Source of the DNA: Tricholomella constricta
Taxonomy: Eukaryota > Basidiomycota > Agaricomycetes > Agaricales > Lyophyllaceae
Direction of reading: 5' to 3'
NCBI GenBank assembly: GCA_013368375.1
Contig: JAACJP010000009.1
Coordinates: 930,001 to 994,000 of the forward strand
Length of the DNA stretch: 64,000 bases
Part shown: positions 31,086-41,567 of the stretch, piece after piece
How the letters are laid out: every line of letters starts with the position of its first letter
How positions within the stretch are numbered: the stretch's first letter is position 1
Notes under the pieces: generated by a model
What the model saw: only the letters and a program-made list of their open reading frames with translations
Told to the model about the DNA's origin: nothing
Databases searched by the model: none
Made by a program: the position numbers and the translations under genes

Positions 31086-32651
31086 ATGTCTGACACCGAG
31101 AAAGCCCCTGCTCCCGCTCCAGTAGCTGTCTCCTCCGCAGAGGCTGATCTCACCAAGTACAAGGTCAACCACCTCTCCCGTATATATATATATATAAAAG
31201 GGCAAAAAAGAATATTGACAATCGCTGTCCAGACCGCCGCAGATATTGTCCATCAGGTCACGAAAAAGCTCATCGAGCTCAGCGTCGAAGGCGCCAAATT
31301 GATCGACCTGTGCGTTGAGGGCGATAAACTCATCGAGCAGGGCACCGGCGCCGTTTACAACAAGCCCGTCAAGGGTGTCAAAGTCAGCAAGGGTGCGTCG
31401 CAGCTCCTGTGGGAACCTCATTCTGCCCGCCTGCGCCGCTGACCACCCATCGCAGGCCTCGCATTCCCCACGAGCATCTCCGTGAACAATGCCGTCGCGC
31501 ACTTCTCCCCGCTAGCGTACGATTTCTCGCGATCTACTTCCCCATCGCACCCACATCTGAATCCCCCCGTTTCTCCGCAGATCGGATCCTCAGTCTGAGC
31601 AGGTGCTGGCCAAGGACGACGTTGTCAAGATCCAGCTCGGCGCGCACATCGACGGCTTCGCCGCCATCAGCGCGGAGACCATCGTTGTCGGCGCCACCCC
31701 GGAGCACCCCGCCACCGGCCGCCGTGCAGATGTCATCAAGGCTGCATGGCACGCCGCTGAGCTCGCGATGCGCACAATCAAGGTTGGAAACAAGAACTGG
31801 AACGTAACAGAGGCTGTTGGCAAGATCGCTGCCTCATGGGACTGCAAACCCGTCGAAGGTGCGGGCTTTGATGTCGCTCGCGCTCGTGTGATCTCTGATC
31901 GCGTCTTTTCTTCCTTGTGCAGGCATGCTTTCGTGTCAGCAGACACAGAATGTCATTGATGGCAAAAAGCGAATCATTCTCAACCCGAGTGAGGCGCAGA
32001 AACGCGACTTTGAGACCGCGACGTTCGCCGAGGGCGAGGTGTACGGCATGGACGTGCTGATCTCGTCCGGCGAAGACGGAAAGGTTTGTGTAAAAAAAAA
32101 ACATTGCATTTGAGCATTCTAAAGCGTAACTATGCATCGCAGGCCCGACTGGAAGAGTCGCGAACGACAATCTACCAACGTGATTCGACGATCACATACC
32201 AGCTGAAGATGAAAAACTCGCGCGCGGTGTTCTCAGAGGTACAGAAGAAAGCGGGCGCGTTTCCATTCAATATCCGGTCGCTGGAGGACGAGAAGCGGTC
32301 GCGGATGGGTCTGCAGGAGGCCGTCCAGCACAATCTCGTCAAGCCCTACGAGGTCATGTGAGTCCATTACGTCATCCAGTCGCCGATCGTTATCGATACA
32401 TCTTCCACAGATACACGGCCGCGGGCACCTTTGTCGCCGGTTTCCACTTCACCATCGCCCTCCTCCCCGGCGGGCCCTCGCTCATCACCCACCCGCCCAT
32501 CTGGTACAAGCCTGAACTCCTCAAGACAGACAGGGAGCTCGAGGATGAGGAGCTCAAGGCGATCCTTGCCCGGAATTTGCGCGAGAGCAAGAAGAGCAAG
32601 AAGAAGAAGGCTAAGACCGAGGGCGGCGAGGAGGAGGCCAAGGACGAGTAA
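31086..32651 (+). CDS. Proliferation-associated 2G4/EBP1 homologue (M24 fold)
   Basis: Homologue of PA2G4/EBP1, a non-peptidase member of the methionine-aminopeptidase (M24) fold that binds ribosomes and nucleic acids. Six introns were joined in frame from MSDTEKAPAP. Family blocks: TAADIVHQVTKKLIELSVEG, AKLIDLCVEGDKLIEQG, GLAFPTSISVNNAVAHFSPL, DVVKIQLGAHIDGFAAISAE, EGMLSCQQTQNVIDGKK, TATFAEGEVYGMDVLISSGE, TTIYQRDSTITYQLKMKNSR, FPFNIRSLEDEKRSRMGLQE, and GTFVAGFHFTIALLPGG. The C-terminus is a Lys-rich tail (KKSKKKKAKTEGGEE), as in EBP1. A (TA)8 tract lies in intron 1. Confidence 0.92.
31181..31196. repeat. (TA)8 microsatellite in EBP1 intron 1
   Basis: Sixteen bases of alternating TA inside the first intron (31164-31232), next to its branch/acceptor half; a candidate length polymorphism. 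Confidence 0.8.
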
Positions 32652-32747
32652 ATCTATACACCCTGATCGCATCTAGCATCTTTTCGTATGTATGTATATA
32701 TGTGCAGCAGAAACAATCTCATCCATCTTGAACTCGAATGCCGGGCA

Positions 32748-33142
32748 TCATGAGGGTATGCGAGCTGCTTCCTCGCCAAAAGCCTCGAGCGTGCGCACGA
32801 CCAGGTCAACGTTCTCGAGAAACGCGTTTGTTGTCAGGCGCGCGAGGCGGATGGTGAGGGTGTCGAACGTTCTATATCGGGCTGTCGTTTTAGTTCTTCC
32901 TTCGCTGCGGATCTTCAATGTACATACGCAATCAGCAGGTTATTTTTTACTTCCAGGGTGCGCTTCACAGCCTGCGGCTGGAGCTCCGCATCGACCTCTA
33001 TCGTCTGTTTTGCGTAGGTCGCATGTTGGTGCGACGCAAAGGGTATTTCGAGTGTTCTTTGCGCAAGGTAATCAGGCCTCGACCATCACAGACGACTGGA
33101 CGGTGCGCCTCACATGTTATGCCAATCTGACGGGGTGGACAT
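32748..33142 (-). CDS. PCC1: EKC/KEOPS complex subunit Pcc1
   Basis: Small subunit of the KEOPS/EKC complex that makes t6A37 in ANN-decoding tRNAs. It lies between EBP1 and the GPI-protein gene and is split into three exons (33142-33114, 33056-32928, 32871-32748; 93 residues, close to yeast Pcc1), so no single open frame reveals it. The translation begins MSTPSDWHNI, then TLEIPFASHQHATYAKQTIE, VDAELQPQAVKRTLEVKNN, LLIATFDTLTIRLARLTTN, AFLENVDLVVRTLEAFGEE. This is the Pcc1 pattern: a first strand IPF(A/S)S, a second strand ending in (V/A)xF, and a final helix of N-x-F-L-x-N/H-x-x-L-V-x-x-T-x-E-x-F-G. Both introns have GT-AG ends and give one continuous frame. Confidence 0.87.
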
Positions 33143-33530
33143 GGATGTTCGGAGCAAAGACAACCAAGTGCGAAATCGCGATCGGTCGACCCGTGCACGT
33201 TTTCTTCCAACTCGGACGAAAGAAAGACAAACCGAGGGGTATATGAATAATAAAGATAGTAGAAACACAACAGCAGGTACGTATGTGTATTGGGACAGTT
33301 GTATCAGAAGTCGCTGTAACAGATCACCCAGCTCGACCTTCGTTTCTACGTCAAGCATCCACCAAAAATCGAGAAAAAAACCCATCAACCAGCAGCAAAT
33401 CCTTCCATACATACAACATGATGGGATTCGCAGAATCAACAACGGCAAAAAAAAGTTGCACCGGGCGAAAATAATAAGGGAGGAGCCGGTGGCTCGCACT
33501 ATGCACAAACAGTGCGTGGCGTGGGTATCA
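33143..33530. other. PCC1 promoter and GPI-protein 3' flank
   Basis: 388 bp, A-rich on the plus strand around 33360-33470; no coding segment recognised. Confidence 0.5.
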
Positions 33531-34357
33531 TTAAAGGGAGATGGCGAGGACGGCGGCAAGGGCACCGAGCACCATGACAGGTGTGCTGGCTTGGCGCATG
33601 GTGAGAGCACCGTTGCCGATCCCGAGGGGATTGGCACCGGCGTTGCCAGCAGCGCCGACAGCAGACGGGGCGGCGCCAGTCGTTTGAGGAACAACGGCTT
33701 GCACGGTCGTGGTGGGCGTGACAACAACACTGGGCATAACAACTGCGTCAGAATTTTTCTTTGAATAGAGAATGAGCAACTCACGTGGATCCAGAGCCAG
33801 CAACACTTGAGGGTACAAGGTTATTGGGCTTGGAGTCAGAGTCGGGCTTGACGAGGTCGGCGGGAATGCAGGAAGCATCATCGCTCTTCTGGACGGTGAT
33901 CTGGAGATGGTCGTGAGCTTGGCTGATGAAGTATGATTATGATGGACAGGGGACGAACAGATCCACTCCAGGCCTCGTCTCCGTCAGCGTCTTCGACTGA
34001 GAGCTGAACTTTAGTTCCAGCGGGGAGGGCGGCTTTCCAAACGATTGAGGTGCCGGTGTGGTCGCCAAGGTCAGCTCTGTGGAAACATGAAGCTCAGCGG
34101 TAGAGGGAAGTTGGGGGGGACGCACAGTGCATCACCACAAGGGTTCTCAGAGGGGACGGCGATGATGTTGTAGGGACCCTTTGTGGCTTGCCAGGAGATC
34201 TTGACATCTTTGCACTGAAAGACGGGCGAGGTAAAGAAGCGTGCGCTGTAGCAAGAAAACGAGAAAGACGAACCTGGGTAAGGGTTGGGGTGCTGACGGT
34301 AAAGTCGGCAAAGGCAGGGGCAGCAAGGAGCGCGATAGTAAAGAGTGTGGAGAACAT
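33531..34357 (-). CDS. Secreted GPI-anchored Ser/Thr-rich protein (Kre9/KNH-like domain)
   Basis: A cell-surface protein of a family common in basidiomycetes. The signal peptide MFSTLFTIALLAAPAFA is followed by DFTVSTPTLTQCKDVKISWQ, GPYNIIAVPSENPCGDAL, ADLGDHTGTSIVWKAALPAG, VQLSVEDADGDEAWSGS and KSDDASCIPADL, an Ig-like Kre9/KNH-type fold with conserved cysteines. A Thr/Pro/Val linker (VVVTPTTTVQAVVPQ), a small-residue segment (GAAGNAGANPLG) and a hydrophobic C-terminus (VLGALAAVLAISL) predict GPI anchoring. Four introns were joined; the last uses the AG of CCCAG so that STVVVTP stays in frame. A TATA-like TTATAA lies about 35 bp upstream of the ATG on this strand. Function unknown, probably cell wall. 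Confidence 0.78.
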
Positions 34358-34569
34358 CTTGAGTGATGAAGACGGGGTTGAGGGCGTTATAAGGACGGAA
34401 GGGGGAGCACGCGGTGGAAACGAGGTTGAAAGCCAATCCATCCATCTCTATTTTGTAAAAATCAACTCTCCTACAAACATGCCCAAATACAAGCCCCTGA
34501 TCCCATCCCCCCCTCACAATGCCCCCACTCCCTCTTTCAACTCTCCCCCATTGTTCTAATACATACCAC

Positions 34570-37323
34570 CTACAGCTTCGCCCCCATCTTGCCTTTAAAC
34601 GACGCCAGGTTTGTTCTCTTCGTTATCCTAAGTGTGCACAATTGCCATTCAGTATCGTGTCGCCATGGCCACCACCATCGTGCCAAGAGCCCACGCCCAA
34701 AACTCACCCCGAGTGTATCACCTTTGACGGTGTGACCTTGAGGCCTTCGATGGCCGTCCGTTCGTCAATAGGCACGTAGTCGCGCTTTCCCTCCCCAACG
34801 TAAATCTAAGAGATAAATTGAGAATCACGGATGACGGCTGTGTGAGGCCCGGGCTTTTCACCTGTCTGGGTCGCCAAATCTTGACTCCGCCTTCCTGAAG
34901 CATCATCTATTGACGAACACAGCATGAACTTTTTTCCTCGGTCGAATAAAGCCAGAAGGTGCACCTGCCGCCAGTGCGCGAGCCACCCAACAACTCGAGG
35001 CACCGCAAACAGTACCGGGAAAAAATCAAGCGGGAACCCTGGAACGTGTTACAGCATCAGATCAGCGTCGGATTCGGAGGCTATGCGCGTCAAACACCCA
35101 CCCATGGCACGGTAAATTAATCCGCTGATGGCGCAAATCATGAGTGCCTTGTCAGTTTTGGGACATCAGTTTTGGGACATTATTGAGCATTTACCTCCTG
35201 CAAGGCGGTGAGCTCACTAACAACATGTATTTGAGGAGAGGCGTACCAGAAATCCACATTCGGGGCGAGCTTGCGCTTAATAAAGTACTCGTCCTTCATT
35301 GCCGCTTCGTGCAACGCCATGGCCGTCTCCAGCAGTTCATCTTTTCCGGTGCTGCAAGGCGTGGCTGCTCAGCTTTATCTTGGTCCATACAACGCATGGA
35401 GCTTACATTTTGAAGACTTCGTCTGCCGTTTTGCGCACAATGAAGGAACGAGGATCCGACTAGGTCATTGTCGCCTATTTTCATTACGTCGCATTCTGTG
35501 GAAATGTGCAACTCACAGTTTTATATACGCTGTAAACAAAATGCTGGTTAGAGACGATCCCCCTAATGTCGTTGTTACATACCGATGGCCGAAACCAGAC
35601 AGCACCTTCTCACGTTTCTTGACAGCTTCCAGGAATGCAGGAACATTTTCTGGTCTGAGTGGAGAGTTATGAGGAAACCGCTGCCACAGGCCAACGCGCA
35701 CACACACCTTCCAATTGAGATCAGCATCCTGATGACTGCCTCATTGGCACCGCCTGTTGCAGCTGCGATGAGAACGAATATCGTTTCACAACACACAGGC
35801 TAACGTACCGTGCAGAGGTCCGCTTCATGGTCAATTCAATCATTTGCAAATGAATCCAGATCAAACGCTGCGACTCACTATAACGACGCGCAGCCAGCTC
35901 TACATATTCCGCGCCATGTCATGTCAGTCCATTCACGACGATCACCTGTGTTGCCACTTACGCAATCGCAGAGTACGGGTCCACGAGCGAGCTGCCCGTC
36001 TGCAGCACCGTCGTGGACGACGCATTCAGCTCGTGGTCAGCATGCAGCAGGAAGAGGACATCCAGCGCCTTCTCAAGGACAGGGTTCGGCACGTAGTTCT
36101 CCTCGCCCAGGTGGTCCATTTGGTATAGGAACCTACACATAGGCGTCAGGGCATCCACGAGAGGATACATAAAGTGCTACGAACGAGCCGGTATAGCTGA
36201 GATTTGTCGGGGGCGTCACGAATTCTCGGCCTTGGCGGACGCGGTAGGCCATGCTGAAGGGAAACGTAATATTGGCGTTCCGCCTCCAGAGGGGAACAGA
36301 GGCAAAATATAGTGCTCACGCGGCAAGTGTTGTGGCCTTGCCAATCAGCCTATATATCTGCTTATCCATCAAAGCGAGAGACGGCTTGTCGCCGCGGGTA
36401 TAAATGTTCTGGCCTGTATCGTGTCACGTTGTGTGAGCGAGAATGGGACAGTGGAGCCGTATGTGCGCACCTTGCAAAGACGGATTTGCCTCGCTATAAT
36501 ACGAGCCAAGGTACGCGAATGCGCTCGTGAGGATGGCCATTGGGTGTGCATCGTACCTAAAGCATCCTCATCATAAACCCGCCGCGGGACGGTGGTGATC
36601 AATGGGACGCATCCTCACCGGAAGGAGCGGCAGAACTGTTCCGCATCGGCGTGCATGGTACCGTGGTGCATGACCTCATCCTGGAACTCGGTAAGCTGAG
36701 GCGCAGAGGGTAGGGCGCCGTAGATGAGGAGATAGGCTGATGCGAAGGGTTTAGACACGGCTCATAAGAGACTGGAGGCAGCACAAACCAGTTTCAAGAT
36801 GTGATGAATGCACTGCAAGCTGTTCGATAGGGTATCCTCTGTTCGTGAATGATATATAAAGCCTATTCCAGATGTCGAGAACAGAATCTCGTGTACCTGT
36901 AGCGCAAAACTGGTGAAGCAACACTCATATTCAGGACACACAGTAATCGTCCGACTGTATCATTAAACAAACGCACCTCCAGCTTCTCCGTCAATAAATG
37001 TGATCGTGCTCCGCATCACTGCGGTGTTCAGGTAACCCTTGTCCGACACCCTCAGGCCCCTCTCGGTCTCGTTCTCCTCGCGCTCTCCGGGCGCCCGCGA
37101 GGCAGCCATAGCCTTGAATGCCGTCGCCGGAATACTGTTGTCCACGATCCTGCATGGGCAAGAACGACGCGTCAGAATTGTTTTACCCCGGACGCCACTG
37201 GGGAAGTGCTCATGCTCCGGAACACAGAATGAGAACTCACGGGACATTGTACACCTTTCCCGTGCGGTTATCTCGCACGGTGAGGCTGTTGCCCGATTCC
37301 GGGGTATCAATGCTTCGGCCCAT
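34570..37323 (-). CDS. Citrate synthase, predicted peroxisomal (C-terminal AKL after last intron)
   Basis: Condenses acetyl-CoA and oxaloacetate. Starts [19 protein letters not shown] with no mitochondrial presequence. Seen in order: [85 protein letters not shown] (catalytic His), [16 protein letters not shown] (second His), LSGFGHRVY, and NVDFWSGLIYHAMGF (Asp). The exon ending KVIHS reaches a donor GGGTGAGTTT at 34707; splicing to an acceptor at about 34626 joins a last exon ending GKMGAKL at the TAG 34570-34572. AKL is a PTS1. If that intron is retained, translation stops at once (TGA 34704-34706), giving a protein without PTS1. A peroxisomal enzyme of the glyoxylate or acetyl-CoA route is inferred. 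Confidence 0.87.
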
Positions 37324-37720
37324 GGTGGAGATAAAAGTGGGGACAAGTCGTTTTGTGGTTTGGCCCGTCGGTCATTCTCGATCACTTATAGCTTGTGCTC
37401 ACGCGGGGTCAGCCGATTGTGACACACTTGTCGTGACACGAATATCAAATGCTTTCACCGCCGTCTCCCGGTTTTCCTTCTTGTTCGTGCCGCAAAGCAG
37501 AGCGACGCGCATCGCGAGGGTCAGTGTTAACGCGGGCCTCTGAAATCCGGCACCGGCTTGGTTGAACCCCGGTCTGTGAGGCGGGAAAAGTTACCTTGTA
37601 TCGCGCGTTACAGGCAAACAACATCGAAATTAATTAGCAATAAGTAAAGTAAACAAGCATTATAACGCCACTAAAGTATGTAATACGTGGTCATGAACGG
37701 GTCGATAAAAATGAACAGCA
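37324..37720. other. Citrate synthase promoter / hypothetical gene 3' flank
   Basis: 397 bp. On the minus strand a CTATAAG element lies about 60 bp upstream of the citrate synthase ATG. No coding region recognised. Confidence 0.5.
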
Positions 37721-39177
37721 TCACCTTCTCAGCAGCTTTTCGTGGAGTTCCGCGCTCTTCAGCTTCGCTTGAAGATAATCCAGTCGCGCAACATACCGCG
37801 CCATCACCTCGTCTCTGCGGCGCTGGATCTCAGACACTTCTGGATGCGGGTCCACAGTCCTAGGACCCCCCCGATCCGCCCGCACGCCCTCGCCCTCGAT
37901 GAGCGTCCGCAGGGGTAGGTGACCCGTGCTTCGCGACCAGCTAGAACTGCCTGTGACCCCCAGCCGCTGCGTCGACGTCGCCTGCGAGGTAACCGACGAC
38001 ACGGAATTCTTGCGGGGGGCGGATGACGAGGACGGTGGGGGAGCGAAACGCGAAGACAGCGGGCTCGAAGGATGTTGTTTGCTGCGCAGAGAGGATATCG
38101 ACTTTGAGCGGGATAAGCTAGTCTGAATCGACGACGACTTTGAACGGACGGAGGCGGAGTCTGCGGTAGTATCGACCGCTGAGGGCATATATGGATAAAC
38201 CTTTCTGTCAGACTGAGATGGCCGGGGGGAAGGGGGCTTTTGGGGCCTGTGACTACGCCAGTCAGTCCCATCTATCAAAGTATTAATGTGCTCAGGGGTG
38301 GCGGACGGAAGGCGGCGGGTGTTTTGCTGGTACAAACGGTGAGTTGTCGTTGTTTCAAGACCGTTGAACGCCTCAAGGAGCCGTTGAGCCTCCGTCTCGG
38401 TCGCAATGATGGCAGCACGGATTTCTTTGGCAGTGTGGAGATTCCTGTCGTCAAAGACATCGTTGGAGGAGGTATCGACTGGGATAGAAGGGAAGGTAGG
38501 GATAGCAGTTCGTCGTGTAGATTGTGAAGGAGTGTTGGATGGATATCGTGCATTGAACGGATCTGATGATGATGGTGTAATCCTGGGAGAATTCGTAGGT
38601 GGATCGACTCGTTTATTGTCGGAGCGACCGGAGAAGAGCTCGCTCGCTTTTCTATGGAGTATCCGTGGGATAACGCTGCGCTTCGTGGTATAATCAGTGG
38701 GGGAAGTCGAAGGAGGGTCATCATGGGCAGAAGGAGACGAGACAGGGGTTTTATGACCCGTAGCCCGCCGAAGGAGGTTGGTCACGCCTGATGCAAATGA
38801 ACCTTTACGACGGAGAGGCGGCGCACGAGGAGCTGAGGTATCGACATGGGTATCTAAGGTTCGTACTCGGGGGGAGATGTGAGTCGTGGAGGATACAGAC
38901 GCTTTAGGCAGATGATCAACTTCGGAAGCTATTGCATGTGGGCAACGAGACTCACACTTCCGGCCAGGACCAGCGACAGGAAGGATAGGTGCTTCAGTGG
39001 GAATCAAAGCACTATTAGAATGCTGTTCAAAAAGGTTCTGACGAAGGAGGCGATATTCGTCGTCGCTGGGCGCCAAGAGTTATTGAGAGTGGCGAGCTCT
39101 TCATGACAGACGACTCACTTGAGCAGACCTTGTGAGTTGGCCAACGCAAGCTCAGCAAGTTGTTGGGCCAGGGCCAT
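37721..39177 (-). CDS. Hypothetical Ser/Thr/Pro-rich protein
   Basis: I do not recognise this gene. Two exons: a short first one (MALAQQLAELALANSQGLL) and a long second one, joined at an AG so that N-DDEYRLLRQNLFEQH follows. The protein (about 465 residues) is mostly low-complexity Ser/Pro/Arg. Three stretches look structured: the N-terminal helical segment, TAKEIRAAIIATETEAQRLL with LEAFNGLETTTTHRLYQQ (a predicted amphipathic helix), and the C-terminal EIQRRRDEVMARYVARLDYL with QAKLKSAELHEKLL (coiled coil). Basic patches (RRKGSFASGVTNLLRRATG) may bind membranes or nucleic acid. Open over 1.35 kb with no stop and a sensible splice, so the gene is real. Divergent from ERG24. Confidence 0.7.
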
Positions 39178-39504
39178 GAGCTACGACAAGAACATGAAAA
39201 GCAGCGGCGTTACGGGGAAAAAAACGTAAAGAGATCGAAATGGGAGTCAAGGGACAAGGGCCCTTTTGGGGGCTAGGGGTTTTGACATATTGCGCTAGAA
39301 TTCTCCCGAGGACAACCTACAGCCTACAGATCTTGCGAAGCTGATGGACATTGCGGTGTCTAGTCGAGCGATGGTCTGTGAGAGCAAAGTCCGAAAAATC
39401 TGATTCATCATGATCATGCGAGGTAGACGCGAGGCATCATGCGCGTGTATAATCAAAGCCAAATCGTACCATCGCGTAACCTCAACCCTCTTTCCTCAAC
39501 TCCC
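39178..39504. promoter_or_regulatory. Bidirectional promoter, hypothetical gene / ERG24
   Basis: 327 bp between divergent starts. I see no CACGTG here and no clear TATA box; the sequence ATCATGCG occurs twice close to the ERG24 start (about 39412 and 39435), of unknown meaning. Confidence 0.4.
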
Positions 39505-41139
39505 ATGTCCAAACAAAAGCCCGCTGCTGCCAGCGCTGAGCTTAATCCTCCCACCACCGAGTACGAGTTCCTAGGTCCACCAGGCGCCTTGTTCGTCACG
39601 ACCACCGTCCCAGTCGTCATTTATGCTCTCTATTTTGGGTGCTCCGAAGCAAATGGATGTCGGCCAAACCTCTCAGCAGCTTCCGACCAGATCGTGGCTT
39701 CCGTCTCCAACCCCGCATGGTGGAAGTCGCTTTGGGATACAGAAGCCTCTTTGATGTACCTCGCGTGGTACGCGTTTTGTGTCATTTCCTGGGCTATTTT
39801 GCCCGGCGATCGCTTTCAAGGCACTACCTTGCGCACGGGGGAGAAGAAGACATACAGGATCAATGGTGAGAGGCACCTCATGCCGTCGCTCAACTATGCG
39901 CTAAGTTGCAACCCCCCAGGATTCGCGACTTTCTTGCTCGCGTTGGGTCTCACATGCGGGACAATCTACCGCTACGGCCCCTCATCGTTTACTATCCTTT
40001 ATGAGAAGTGGGTTGGCTTTGTCACGGCCTCGGTCCTCATGGCCACTGCGCAGGCCGTGTTCTGCTACATCATCTCATTTCAAAAGGACAAGCTCCTTGC
40101 GCTCGGTGGCAACTCTGGCAACTTCATCTACGATGTACGCCCCATTCCTTCTAGTTTATATCGTCGTCTTAATTTGATGCGTTACAGTTCTTCATTGGAC
40201 GCGAGTTGAATCCCTCAATTGGCTCCCTCGATCTCAAATCTTTCAATGAAATCAGGCCCGGGTTGATTCTCTGGGCCCTCATCGACATCAGCATGGCATG
40301 TGAGCAAGCGACGCGTCGCGGTGGACTGGACAAAGTCACCGACTCCATGTGGCTTGTATTGGCTTTCCAGATCTGGTATGTCGCGGACGCTCTGTACAAC
40401 GAGGTGCGAGGTCCAGCCTTTGTCCTAGCCATCGCACTGACCTTCAGTCAGACCGCAATCTTCACGACGATGGACATCACCACTGACGGCTTTGGGTTCA
40501 TGCTTTCCATCGGCGACTTGGCTTGGGTCCCATTCACCTACTCCCTTCAGGCCCGCTACCTCGCATTCAAGCATGTCGAGCTTGGCCCGGTCTGGACCGC
40601 CGTCATCCTCATTACCAACCTCACCGGCTATTACATCTTCAGAGATGCCAATGGTGAGAAAAACGACTTCCGGAACGGAAAGAACCCGAAAAGTAGGTCC
40701 ACCAATTTGATCCAAGCTACCCATGCTGACGCTGGGAAATGTAGACCTAAAGTTCTTTACAACCGAGCGTGGGTCGAAGCTGCTAACCTCGGGTTGGTGG
40801 GGTCTTTCTAGGCACCCAAACTACCTGTGAGCTGCAACTCCTTTCTCTTCCACATGCGCGTTTCCTGATATCAGTCAGCGGCGATCTCCTCATGGCGCTG
40901 GCCTGGTCCCTGCCCACAGGGTTCGACACCCCCATCACCTACTTCTATGTCACCTACTTTACAGTATTGCTCATCCACCGACAACGTCGCGACGATGAAA
41001 ATTGCCATAAAAAGTACAGACCTTTCTTTGGCTATGTGCTGTACCCCTTACTCACGCTTGGCTTGTGTTTAGGTATGGCAAGGATTGGGACACCTACAAG
41101 AAGCTTGTTCCCTCGCGTATATTCCCTTACATCTATTAA
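39505..41139 (+). CDS. ERG24: Delta(14)-sterol reductase Erg24
   Basis: NADPH-dependent ER membrane enzyme that reduces the C14-C15 double bond left by Erg11 in ergosterol synthesis; target of morpholine fungicides. Six exons (39505-40134, 40188-40403, 40452-40692, 40745-40826, 40879-41013, 41073-41139), 456 residues. Signatures: [51 protein letters not shown] with [47 protein letters not shown] (family signature 2), [18 protein letters not shown] and the C-terminal [13 protein letters not shown] shared with yeast Erg24. The second intron (40404-40451) is 48 nt with no stop and would be read through unnoticed; family comparison (YNE followed directly by the TTMDITTDG block) shows it is an intron. 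Confidence 0.93.
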
Positions 41140-41567
41140 TTGTGGCTTCTGTTTACGTCGTTCGTGATGATGAAATTCATAGTCCTACTATAATATAGAC
41201 ATCTATGAATCGTGGCTGCTTCACTTGCAAATATTGTTCATTGTATGACGGAAAATTCCTTGGCCTTTCTTTTCTAGACTTGGGCGATTCATTGCGTATG
41301 CCCATATCGCTGCGTGGTGAAATGATGTCGAGTTGCGTACGTTACAATTACACGCTTGCTCGTCAGTAAAAGTCCAGTTAGTAGCGTGGTTGGAATGCAT
41401 ATGCATGTTCTCGATCAGGAGGTCACGACTAGGTCACGACCGCACGTTTGAACGACCATGACCGTTTTGGACTGCTCCCCGTACTATTGACCAACTAGGG
41501 AGCACAAAACAGAAGTAGGACAGTAATTCTAGGGCCCCGCCTTAGCGTCTTTTCTCAATTCGGGCAG
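41140..41567. other. Intergenic between ERG24 and LYR gene
   Basis: 428 bp with no coding segment recognised. It contains a direct repeat GGTCACGAC (41421-41429 and 41432-41440) and the palindrome ATGCATATGCAT (about 41396-41407). Confidence 0.5.

Noticed and set aside
33110..33784. Minus-strand frame of 224 codons
   Set aside because: Covers the PCC1 start region and the GPI gene 3' part in the wrong frame; no conserved pattern.
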